This document shows positions 49,973 to 59,664 of a stretch of 64,000 nt of DNA, in pieces. Position 1 is the stretch's first letter. Each line of letters opens with the position of its first letter. Made by a program: the position numbers and the translations under genes. The DNA comes from Zopfochytrium polystomum (lineage: Eukaryota > Chytridiomycota > Chytridiomycetes > Chytridiales > Chytridiaceae). The notes below the pieces were generated by a model. The model saw nothing but the letters and a program-made list of their open reading frames with translations. It ran no database searches and was not told the DNA's origin. The stretch is from the NCBI GenBank assembly GCA_025765615.1, contig JAIVFJ010000080.1, positions 1-64,000 on the forward strand. The letters are read 5' to 3'.

Positions 49973-51067
49973 TGAGACTGTGCTCTCTAAATCTCCTCAC
50001 CCTGGGCTGGAGGTGGAAATAGAGCAATGACCTAAATACCAATCCTATCTAATGAAAAGGGCAAAAGAAGGTGTCTAGGGGTCACCAGACAGGAAAATGT
50101 ATTTGGAGTCTACTAAAGCCCATCATCAAACACAAAAGAAACTCTTTAAACACAAAAAGAGCAGTTATCACACATCTAAAAGGGAAACATAAGAAAAGTG
50201 TGACAAAGGTGGCACAATCACAAAAGAAAGTGCAAAATGCCTCTGGTCCAAGACACAGAGAAACCCCAATGGTAAAGCCAAAGGGACCGAATCACTCGGT
50301 AAGCAATGAGACTTAGGGCAACAAAGGGGGCGCCTAAGGCAGCACCAACCAATCTGTGCCAGCTCCTTCCCAAGGCAGAAGCCAAGGGGGAAGGCAAGAG
50401 AGTGGGGAGGAAAGTGGCCAGGTCCCAACCTGTTGGAGCCACCACCTTGGAGCACCAACTCCCTCTCTGCCAAAGACAAGCCTAAGTTGGAGGGGGTTGG
50501 ACACAAAGGGCAAACACAAGGAACAGTTAGTGTGCAGAGATGCCTGTTGGACCAAACCAGAACTGTTTTCCACTTAACAGAACCAGACACATCTTGTCTC
50601 ACTCCCAGGAGAGGTTCCAACTCAATCCAAGGAGGGGGCACACAGGGTGGGAGACAGTGGGACTCTTCTTGCTTCATCCTACAAGGACACAGACATCTGC
50701 CTCACCAGGCCAGAGGAATCCCCTATCTTAGAAGCAAGGAAGGTTAAAACCCACTCCCACACACAAGTGTGACACCATGACATCACAGGCATTAATCTGA
50801 GAGAAAGAGGGTCTGAACCCAGTGAAGACCAGGCCCACCAGAGGCCACAGGAGCCAACAACCAGGGAGATGGGGGCATACCTGAGAGACCATTTCTGCAG
50901 CAGTACCTGACCAGCCAACTCATTCATATCACCTTGAGAGACCTGGATTTGACTAGATGTATTGACAGGAACCTAGAGGCACCACCACAGATTTACCCTC
51001 TATCCTTCCATCACCAAGTGGCTCCTACCCAGTCCAACCTAAGCAGCATGCAGAATGGTGAGGTGCA

Positions 51068-51084
51068 CTGGGGCTTGAACCCAG
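51068..51084 (-). repeat. tRNA-like T-arm in repeat copy 1
   Basis: Read on minus, CTGGG-TTCAAGC-CCCAG is a perfect 5-bp T-stem with a seven-base loop, followed by TGCACC, which can pair with GGTGTG upstream. The anticodon region is too short for a working tRNA. The same module is at 57606-57622. Confidence 0.5.
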
Positions 51085-51291
51085 CACACTGCCATGATGG
51101 CCAAGAGGACTTCAACCTGTCACACACCAGGGGCCTGCCACCCCCAGCTCTACATACAGTCAGGAAGAAAAGGGCAGGCAAGGGACTTCAGGTACAGTTC
51201 TCACAGTCAACAAGAAGGGGGGGCAGCAGTTTAAATAGGAGAGGGTTGGAATCACAGGGATGTTATGAATCACCCTCTGGAAACCTCTGGA

Positions 51292-51344
51292 ACCTTCTAG
51301 AACATTCCTTCATGGAACCTTCTGGAACCTTCTGGAACCTTCTT
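51292..51344 (+). promoter_or_regulatory. Heat-shock-element arrays in the LTR
   Basis: GAA and TTC alternate with two-base gaps: GAA 51292, TTC 51297, GAA 51302, TTC 51307 (four units), then GAA 51317, TTC 51322, GAA 51327, TTC 51332, GAA 51337, TTC 51342 (six units). This is the canonical heat-shock-factor site (nGAAnnTTCn). Both LTR copies keep most of it. It lies about 110-160 bp upstream of the TATA box. Confidence 0.75.
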
Positions 51345-51452
51345 TGCTTTCCTGACTTGTCTTGTTGTCATTGGTATCATTGGTATCATTGTATTACTAA
51401 TTGCTCTTTCTGGAACTTTCTTTCAGTCTTGACAAGGAAGACTCTCAAAAGG

Positions 51453-51459
51453 TATAAAA
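51453..51459 (+). promoter_or_regulatory. LTR TATA box
   Basis: TATAAAA within GGTATAAAAGGGGGA, at two thirds of the LTR, marks the U3 promoter. Transcription would start about 25-30 bp downstream. The same box is in the minus-strand LTR copy. Confidence 0.7.
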
Positions 51460-52097
51460 GGGGGATGGGGGACCTGTCCCATCCCTCAAGTGAATTATTG
51501 TTTCCAATACAATCATCACTCCTCTCAGTTCCTTGTCTGCCTTGTCCTGTCCTGCCCTGTTCCTGACAAGGGAGGAGAGGAAAAAGGAGGGAAAACACAT
51601 ACAAAACAACAAAACAATAAATAAAACAGTAAAGAACAGAATGGATGGGTGATTCACCAAATGGGGCTGAGCCATCAACAAAGAGAGACAGCTCAGAGAA
51701 TCATGGGGCCATTTCTTGGCAGACAGCCACCAGAGCAGAGTGGAGGGGGGGGTGGAGGAACTGGCAAGAAATGATTGGTGCAGACAAGAAGACACTCACC
51801 ACAGCCACAGAAAGAAAGGAAGACACACAAAGCGAGACAGTAAACAAACAACTAAATAAAAGATAAAACAAGAAAAAGAGCCAAAACAAAAGAAAATACT
51901 CATTGAAAAAATAATTAAAAATCATCAACAGAAAGAGAAAGAGAAAGAAAAGCCCTGTCTTCTCATACCACTCATATGAGGCATTACATCATGGTAGCTG
52001 GGCATCTGGACTTTGCACTTCTCCCACAGAGGTGGTTCAGTCCTTAGTCATTCCAAAAGTGAGGGGTTATTGGCTGAACATGCTGGACCTTGCAGCC

Positions 52098-52177
52098 CAA
52101 CAGTCAGCATGTCTCGAACTTGGCACCTTCCCAATTGAAGGGGGCGCTCTAACCACGAAGCCCTATGCCAGCGGTTG
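52098..52177 (-). repeat. tRNA-like SINE head with A and B boxes (repeat copy 1)
   Basis: On the minus strand GCTTCGTGGTTAGAGCGCCC gives a good D-arm/A box (TGGTTAGAGCG). About 30 bases later AAGTTCGAGAC gives a B box. The anticodon-like stem (CCCTT...GAAGG) is imperfect and the acceptor does not close. Repeat copy 2 has it at 58350-58425. It is probably a pol III-type SINE promoter. Confidence 0.55.
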
Positions 52178-52205
52178 AGCAAACACTGGGTCACTCGGTC
52201 TGCAG

Positions 52206-52215
52206 CCATTGTACA

Positions 52216-52247
<32 letters not shown>

Positions 52248-52260
52248 GCCCAAATAATAA
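52206..52260. repeat. (AAT)n trinucleotide microsatellite
   Basis: AATAATAAT repeated about ten times at 52217-52248, with a second AATAAT cluster near 52320-52342. At the corresponding place copy 2 has only short AATAATAAATGATAATA. Confidence 0.85.
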
Positions 52261-52478
52261 TAGTGACAGGTGACGCAGGCGCGACAACAAGTGTCAGTCG
52301 GTGGCTTATGTGGACAACCAATAATAATAAAATAATAATATATACAGCAGAGTCCAAGCCGAATGCGTGTATAACGCGCTTCAAGACGGGTGGATAATCC
52401 TCACAATTATCAGTGAAAAAGTGGGTATACACTCTTTTATTTGAGGTCACAGGCTTGACGGCCTGTTGTCCTCACACA

Positions 52479-53147
52479 TCGACTTCCGACCCAACTTTGT
52501 TACCAATCCTCTCACAACAGATCCTCCCAGCCACTTCCTTCATCTCAAATACCCCAGTCTTGGGCCAACTTCAACGACAACTGCGACTCCTCACAGGTCT
52601 CTCTCACCATTTTGCACTTCTGAACACCTCAGCCTTTGCCCACATCACCCACAACCCTGACCTAGTTCATTGGGAAGCCACATTTCTTGTTCTCCACTCT
52701 GAAATTAAACCCTCTTCCCTCTTTGGCACCCTCCCTGACTCTGCTCGTCGCAAGCATCGACTTCAAAATACTCAGCAACACTTTGCCCACCCAAAAAGTT
52801 CTACACCAACGACACCCTCACGTCTACCCTGATGGGCTCTGTTGGCGATGCCACGCTCTGGAAACCACAGAGCATGTCTGGCAATGCCCTGCAGCTGCTG
52901 ACGCCATTGCCATGATTTGCAGCACCTTTGCTGAAACTCTTTCCTCCATTGTTCCTCCTTGCACCTCATGGTTGCTCTCCTCCCCAAGCCCATCCCATTT
53001 ACTGACTCTCCCGCCCTGAATTTCTCTTTGATCATCAATCTTGTATCAATTTTTCCTCTCTCCTTCGTGGCTTCATCCCTCAATCGTTTTATGACACCTT
53101 ATTCTCACATGATAACCCTGCTGCCTCTGTCCTTAGAACCCTTGTCA
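52479..53147 (+). pseudogene. LINE ORF2 C-terminal fragment with zinc knuckle
   Basis: Frames read PTLLPILSQQILPATSF, GQLQRQLRLLTGLSHHFALL and HITHNPDLVHWEATF. After a frame change they read RHPHVYPDGLCWRCHALETTEHVWQCP split over two stretches: the Cys-x2-Cys...His...Cys zinc knuckle that closes many non-LTR retrotransposon ORF2s. FAETLSS and LLPLSLEPL segments follow. It is cut before the 3' UTR. It is the best-preserved post-RNase-H part of the family in this window, but frameshifted. Confidence 0.75.
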
Positions 53148-53195
53148 CCTTTTTTTTAAATTTTTTTTTTTTATTGTTCCAGCAGAGGGCGTGCC
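53148..53195 (-). mobile_element. LINE 3' terminus, minus orientation
   Basis: T-rich tract followed by ATTGTTCCAGCAGAGGG, the reversed LINE 3' end, directly abutting the plus-strand LINE fragment. The terminal hairpin is incomplete. The two pieces face tail to tail. Confidence 0.5.
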
Positions 53196-53345
53196 TCGTT
53201 GAAACCTCCGCTGCCACTTCTTGCCTTTGTTGGGCCATTTTCTGCCCCAGTCCCAACGACATTCGGCCAGGAATGGAGAGGGAGAGGCAGAGAGACAGAG
53301 AGAGCAGAGCAACAAAGAAGAGAGAGGAGAAGAGAGAGAGAGAGA

Positions 53346-53408
<63 letters not shown>

Positions 53409-54100
53409 GAATTTTGATCATCTTTTCCGTCGTGCAAAACCCTTTATCGTTTTCTTTTCAAAAACAAACTACATACACATAAATACAAAGAACTCTGACG
53501 TTGTGCATTTCCGCTGGCCTCGGCTCGCAAGGCCGAGTGGCGGCGGTGGCTGGCGGGAGCTCTTGTGCCAAACAGGGCTGGCTGGCTGGGCGGCGACGCG
53601 ACAGAGAGAGGGAGATAGAGAGAGAGAGAGAGAGTGGGAGAGAGAGAGCGAGAGAGAGACAACATTTCCGACCGCCAGACAGACAAACAGCTGCCCCGAT
53701 GTGACAACAGACACACTGTCAGTTTTCACCTTCCACGATTGGGAAAGGCCCATGCAACAATGAACGAAAGAGCGGCACGCCGCCGATTGCACATTATTCA
53801 AAATAATATATAAAATAGCACATTATGCAAATTTCATAGAAGAAAGACAAAGGGAAACAAACGCGATCTGTCGGCTTGTCTGTCTGTCTGTCTGTCTGTC
53901 TGCCTGTCAATATGGTGGTCTGTCTGACTGTCTGTCTGGAGGGCTTACATCGCGATGTTGCCCCTTGTGCCCGTCCAACCATCGCAACGGGCCAGCTTGG
54001 AGAAGGAGGCCGGCCAATTAATTCAATAAGGGGGCAGCACCCACACATCAGAGTTTTCGCCGCCTCCGCCGCCGCTGCCGCGACCGTTTTTCGCTCGTCC
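53196..54100. other. Spacer with GA and CTGT microsatellites
   Basis: (GA)n at about 53334-53405 and 53605-53660, and (CTGT)n at about 53876-53906. Frames that cross it are simple-sequence artefacts. No supported gene. The last part (CCGCC-rich, 54060-54145) leads into the WSC-domain gene. Confidence 0.5.
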
Positions 54101-54114
54101 CTTCCTTTCCTTTC

Positions 54115-55517
54115 ATGCTCGCCGCCGCCACCGCCGCCGCCGCCGATGATTCCGCCCCGCATGGCCCTGCTGGCTATCGTCAGCGCCGAGACGGCGTCAT
54201 CTACGACGGCGACAGCGCCGCCATCATCGACGTGGCCGATAGCAGCAGCAGCACCAGCAGCAACCAGCGACTGGCACGCAGAGCCTCGCCGCCTGGTATG
54301 TTTGTTTTCCTCGACCACAGGAGGGGAACCACAAAACGACTTGAAGTGAATCAAACCGCCTGGCAGCAGGCAGTTGGGATGGAGGAGAAGGAAGGGTACA
54401 TACAGCCTCGTGTGCATTGTGTTATTGCACTGTGCGGTCGCTGTACCCAGACCGGCGGGGTCTAACCAGATCCCTTCATCGTTTCCGCTGCTTGTCTCTC
54501 CCGAACTTTATCACTATATCTTCTAACCTTAATGCCTCTGTGTCGTGTCGCGGCTTCATCCGAAACGCAGCAGGTTGGACACTTTTAGGCTGCTACCTAG
54601 AAAACATGGACGGGCCGCGCATCATGCCGTCCACTCTCCTGATTTCGGATACGGTCACGCCACAGGTCTGCGCAGACCTGGCCACGATTGCCAAGAATCC
54701 GGTCTTCTCTCTCGAGTTTGGTTCTACTCCCGAGTGTTGGTCTAACGGCACCTTCATCAAGTCAGCGCTTGGCCCTGCAAAGACTACAGATCTATGTGGG
54801 ACGCTCTGCCAGGCTGGATCTACTGACTTATGTGGTGGAAACTGGTACATGATGGTTTACGTTCAGTCCTCCCTGGTTGCGACGTCCACCTCCCGGACCG
54901 TCGCCACCACCGCCACCTCCTCAAAGCCAACACTCCTCACCTCTGCCTCCGCCTCCGCAACTACAACTGCCGGCGCATCTTCTCCCGTAGTATCACCACT
55001 CGACGCAAACGCCTCCTCCTCCCCCATCGCGTCGACGACAACCATCGCGCTCATCGCCGTCGGATCGGCCTGCGCCGTCCTCCTTTTGATCGCTGGCTCC
55101 ATTTTCTTGCACCGCTCTCGCCAGGAGGAGCGCGCCTTGAGGCGGGAGGCTGCCGCCAGTCTGTACGTCGCGGATCCCGTCTCCAGCCAGACGCAGTTCC
55201 TGCCGAAAAAGTTCGGCTCCAACTCCTCAACCTCCTCCGGCCCCGCCACCCCTTCCTCGCTGCGCCCTAACCCCACGGTGGCGCCCTCCCCGCTGCTGTC
55301 GTACTCCCCCGCAAACTCGACGTCCTTCCTTGTCGGGGCGCCCCCCTCGGCTGTCACCGTCTCGACCGGAGGCCTTCCGTTGGAAGGCGGGAACGGATTC
55401 CCTGGCTATTACGACGAGACTGGCATGTATCACTTTTATGACCCTGTGCAAGACCAGGCGTACCAGGAGTCTCTGAGGGCGGGGTCGGCGTCCGCCGCTG
55501 GTGGACGGAGCTACTAG
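54115..55517 (+). CDS. WSC-domain cell-surface (sensor-like) membrane protein
   Basis: The main exon runs from 54571 or 54574 to 55517. It begins in a WSC domain: GWTLLGCYLENMDG, Cys at VCADLATIAKN, FSLEFGSTPECWSNG, then LCGTLCQAGSTDLCGGNW (six or more Cys). A Ser/Thr/Ala-rich linker (about 100 residues) follows, then a membrane segment TTIALIAVGSACAVLLLIAG with a HRSRQEER stop-transfer. The cytoplasmic tail is Ser/Pro-rich and ends in GGRSY. The first exon is uncertain. An ATG at 54115 with donor GTATGT at 54296 keeps phase but lacks an evident signal peptide; an ATG at 54146 has a hydrophobic start but the wrong phase. In fungi WSC proteins bind wall glycans and signal wall stress; that role is inferred. 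Confidence 0.75.
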
Positions 55518-56048
55518 TGGATTTCTGTTGGAAGTCTGTGCGGCCTTGGATGTGTTGGCGCCGTCACGGCTTCGTTCTTCCTTTCTTTCTGCTCAATTGG
55601 CGCTATTTCGTGGTACCTACCTATATGCCCCGCTTTTGACCAAGCACTCCTGTACGCCTTTCTACCCAAGGCCCGTCACCACCCGCTCCGTTTGGCGTTC
55701 TTGCCTCCTTGTATGGCGCTTCTACCTTCATGTAACTCTCAAAACGTTGCTTTGATTGAATGGTTTTTGGCGTTTTTCCCCCTTTGAAGCCATTGCACTG
55801 TTGAGTGTGTTCTTTATTTTTTGCTACAGTTCGCTTTTTTGGTTGCCCGATTTTTTTTTGCTTGTCGTCCCTTGTCTGAGCTGCTTGCGAGTGTGCTGGG
55901 CACACCCGGCAGGCGTGCTTTTCCCAGTTGCACCCATACTCTCACGCACCTTCCACCCTTCCCTCCTTTGCGCCCGCGGAGCAGTAACGCAAACCGAAAT
56001 ATGATTCGCTTCAAATCACATCCGGGAAACCGTTGAATGCCGACGGAA
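55518..56048. other. 3' flank of the WSC gene
   Basis: T-rich intergenic DNA with no supported gene. Minus frames here (for example 55621-55905) are short and without motif. Confidence 0.45.
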
Positions 56049-56197
56049 TCAGATGACGAGCGATTGCATTAGCTGGAGGGTTTCGTCGTAGTCACGCTGT
56101 TTCATCGATCGCTCTGTCAACTGTTGTGGATCGATCGACGGTCGGAAACGAAAAACCACAGTTGCAGTTCTCTGATTATAAAGGCAAGAAGTGTTAT
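56049..56197 (-). CDS. Possible terminal exon of an unknown gene
   Basis: Read on minus, after an AG near 56177, a coherent frame TATVVFRFRPSIDPQQLTER then SMKQRDYDETLQLMQSLVI ends at a stop at 56049. The amphipathic Gln/Glu/Leu composition looks like real coding. The upstream frame contains stops. The rest of the gene would be to the right, where repeats now lie, so it may be truncated. Confidence 0.3.
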
Positions 56198-56521
56198 TCG
56201 CAAACAACAAAAAAATAAGCATACCTGTCATAAAACTGCAAGGAGTTAGTTTCGAAGGCGTTATGACAGTCCATTTGTGGCTAACCTGCCTTTTTTACTG
56301 CGACTAAGGTTTGGCGGATTTTCGGTTAAATCCGCAATCCAAGCTTATCCCATCTGCTGTGCGGTTCAGGAAACGAAAAATTTGCTCAAACCGCAGGGCG
56401 GTTAGATTAAGGCGTTAGTCCAATTGAATCCAGGTTAACAGTTTGATTCAGCTTGGTTACCGGTTAAACCATGCTGCGTTTAAGGGGGTTTGGTTTTTCG
56501 CTTCGGTTACAGTTAAGCCGT

Positions 56522-58693
56522 TGTGTGAGACTGTGCTTTCTAAATCCTCACCCTGGGCTATGGGTGGCAAAATAGAGCATTGACCTAAATGCCATCCTGA
56601 AAAGTGAAAAAGGGCAAAAAGGAGATGTCTAGGGGTCACTAGACAGGACAATGTATTTGGAGTCTTAAGAAGCCCAAGAAACACAAAGAAACTCTCTTAC
56701 TACACACAAAGAGGAGACTCTCACACTCAGACCAAAGGCAACTGTGAAAGGGCAGCACACTAGCAAAGAATGTGCAGGGTTCTCTGGTCCATGACACAGA
56801 GTGGGCCCAATGGGAGGCAAAAGCCAAAGCCAAAGGGGACTGGGAAATCTGGTAACAATGCTGGAGGCGCAAGATGCAGCAAGCTCCAGGGAGCGGCACT
56901 AAGTGCAGCACTCCAATCCAACTGAAGAAGACAAGAGAGTGGGGAGGAAAGTGGCCAGACCCTGGTCTGTTGGAGCCACCACCATGGAGCAAGGCTCCCT
57001 CTCTGTCAAAGACAAGCCCTAAGTTGAAGGGGGTTGGACACAGAGGGCAAACACAAGGAACAGTTAGTGTGCAGAGGTGTCAGTAGAATTAAATCAGATC
57101 GGTTTTCCACTTAACAGGACCAGACACAACTTGTCTCACTCCAAGGAGAAGTTCCAACTCAATCCAAGCAGGGGGCACACAGGGTGGGAGACAGTGGGAC
57201 TCTTCTTACTTCATCCTACTAGGATACAGACATCTGCTTCACCAAGCCAGAGGAACTCCCTATCTTAGAAGCAAGGAAGGTTAACACCCACTCCCTCACC
57301 CAAATGTGGCACCATGACATCACAGGCATTAATCTGAGAGAAAGAGGGTCTGAACCCAGTGAAGACCAGGCCCACCAGAGGCCACAGGAGCCAACAACCA
57401 GGGAGGAGGGGGCACACCTGAGAGACCATTCCTGCAGCAGTACCTGACCAGCCAGCTCATTCATATCACCTTGAGAGACCTGGATTTGACTAGATGTATT
57501 GACAGGAACCTAGAGGCACCACCACAGATTTACCGTCCATCCTTCCATCACCAAGTGACTCCTACCCAGTCCAACCTAAGCAGCATGTAGAAATGGTGAG
57601 GTGCACTGGGGCTTGAACCCAGCACACTGCCATGATGGCCAAGAGGGCTTCAACCTCCTGTCACACATCAGGGGACTGCCACCCCAGCTCTACATACAGT
57701 GGGGAAGAAAAGGGCAGGCAAGGGACTTCAGGCACAGGTTCACACAGTCAACAAGATGGGGGGCAGCTGCTTAAATAGGAAAGGGTTGGAATCACCAGGG
57801 AGGAGGGAAAAAGGAGGGAAAACACATACAAAACAGCAAAACAATAAAAAATAGTAAAGAAATGAATGGGAGGAGTGAATCACCAAGAAATGGGCTGAGC
57901 CAGCCAAACAAGGAAGACAGCCCAGAGAATCATGGGACATTTCTTGGCAAACAGAGTGGAGAGGGCTGGCAAGAAATGATTAGTGCAGATAAGAAGACAG
58001 TCACTCTCAGCCACACAAGAAAGAAAAGGCGCAGACAGAGACAACAAGGAAGAAATAAAAGAGAAAACAGGAAAAACAGGGAAAAACAGGATAAATTACT
58101 AATTGGAAAAATAAGTAAAAATCACCAATGAAAAGGTAAAGAAAAACCATGTGATCTCATACCCTTTTATGAGGTATTACATCATGGTAGCAGGTGGTAG
58201 GGCTTGTTAGCTCTGCCATCATCTTGTTAACTCTGTCCATCTTGGCTTAGCACTTCTCCCACAGAAGTGTTCAGTCTTTAGTCATTTCCAAAAGTGAGGG
58301 GCCATTGGCCTGGCAGAGTAGGACTTTGCATTTCTGCACAGTCTGTCAACTAGCATGTCTCAAACTTGGCACCTTCCCAATTGAAGGGAGCACTCTAACC
58401 ACTGAGCAAGGGAGCCTTGTATCAGCAATTAGAATCAAGACTGAGCCTTTCTGTCTGCAACATCGCCAATAATAAATGATAATAGTAGAGCTCAGAGGCA
58501 GACATACGGAGCCAGTCAGAGGCTGTACAGAAGCCCAATAAATAATTAGAGAGTAGGAATCCAAGCCTAGTCACGTTTTGCCAGCAAACGCAGGTTGAGA
58601 CAGTGTGGTAATCCTCACAATTACCGGTTAAAAAGTGGGTATCCACTTAATTTATTTGAGGTCACAGGCTCGACAGCCTGTTGTCCTCACAGT
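56522..58693. repeat. 2.2-kb interspersed repeat, copy 2 (empty LTR site)
   Basis: Same order and orientation as 49972-52478, without the LTR. At about 57790-57805 GAATCACC-AGGGA-GGAGGGAAAAAGG is the pre-insertion site. It contains the T-arm module (57606-57622) and the A/B-box module (58350-58425). Substitutions and small indels show that the copies are not recent. Confidence 0.8.
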
Positions 58694-59664
58694 TGCTGCT
58701 GCCGTTAGGTTATTGCCAGGATAGAGTGCGGTTTCGGTTAAGCTGCTTTTGTCCCATCCTATCCAAACCGCCCGTTCTTAATTGGGACCGCTATTACTAC
58801 TTTTGTCTTTACAGTTTCAGTTGCACCATGGTTTATCCCACATCTTTTCTGGGTTAGGACCCTGTTTTGCTGACTAACAGAGACTGCTCGACTACTAAGG
58901 GGTTGGGTGCTTGATAGTTGGTACTCCAAGCCTACCTAATTTATTATTATTTTGGCGCTTGTACATATGCTCATAGGGGTTGGGGGACTTGAGCGTTTGT
59001 GGTGGGCGCTGCAGCTATGACTTCTCAGTTTCTCTCTCTGTTTTTGGGCCATTTTCTCCTTTCCTTAACGTCAATCTGATTCTGTCCATTTGGACAGCGA
59101 GGGTAGTGAAAGATCATCTCTGAGTGAGGTCCCTCTTGAGGCAGTACCAGTGGGGAATGTCACTGGTCCCTTTTGTGATGGCATGACGCAGTGTTGGATA
59201 AGGCTCAGGGTTTAGGATAGGGATACGATAGAGCCTGTTTAACACAAACCTAACCTGACCTGAACACTCAAACCGTATCCTAGCCTGATCCTAACCTGTG
59301 AGGATTTCTTCGGCGATACCTACTACTCCAAAGCACAACGACCGAGCTGTGTCTACCCAATCCTTTCTCGCTCCCCATTGCTAAGCCACTCCCCTGTTCG
59401 CCCCATCCCCTCAAGCCCACCCCCCAATCAGACAACAATATCCAACAATACGATCAAACAAAAAGACAAGCACATCTGCGAGCTGGAGGCGAAAGTTCTG
59501 CTGCTTCAGATCAATAGCAGCATCGACAGAGATGGTGGTGGCGGCAGTGGCAGTGGCAGCTGTTAGGTGGAACTGACTGGTTAGCAGCAAGAGGCACAAG
59601 ACGGACCTGAACCTATTGTGACTGTCAGTTATCGTTCTCACTAGGTCCATGGGAGAGCAAGCCA
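58694..59664. other. Spacer between repeats
   Basis: No supported gene. The 62-codon plus frame at 59378 (MLSHSPVRPIPSS...) has no motif. A stretch of alternating AACCTGA/CCTAACC phrases (59230-59310) looks like decayed short tandem repeat. Confidence 0.4.

Larger units (their letters stand above)
51263..51568 (+). mobile_element. Solo LTR with 5-bp target-site duplication
   Basis: A 306-bp LTR, TGTTATGAATC ... TTCCTGACA (TG...CA ends), flanked on both sides by AGGGA (51258-51262 and 51569-51573). It sits inside repeat copy 1; copy 2 at about 57790-57800 shows the unoccupied site with a single AGGGA. It has a TATA box and two arrays of heat-shock-type GAA/TTC units. No internal region is left, so the element was reduced by LTR-LTR recombination. 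Confidence 0.9.
49972..52478. repeat. 2.2-kb interspersed repeat, copy 1 (split by a solo LTR)
   Basis: Apart from the LTR at 51263-51568, it aligns with 56522-58693 in the same orientation, from TGTGAGACTGTGCT to GGCCTGTTGTCCTCACA. It carries two tRNA-like modules and no convincing long protein. Its frames of about 100-170 codons differ between copies. The class is unknown; it may be a non-autonomous element or a composite of SINEs. Confidence 0.8.

Noticed and set aside
50168..50677. 169-codon minus frame in the 2.2-kb repeat
   Set aside because: The corresponding region in the second repeat copy is broken by stops and indels, so the frame is not conserved.
51040..51125. Functional tRNA gene
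   Set aside because: The T-arm is perfect, but the distance from acceptor to T-arm is too short for D and anticodon arms, and the same module is repeated within an interspersed repeat.
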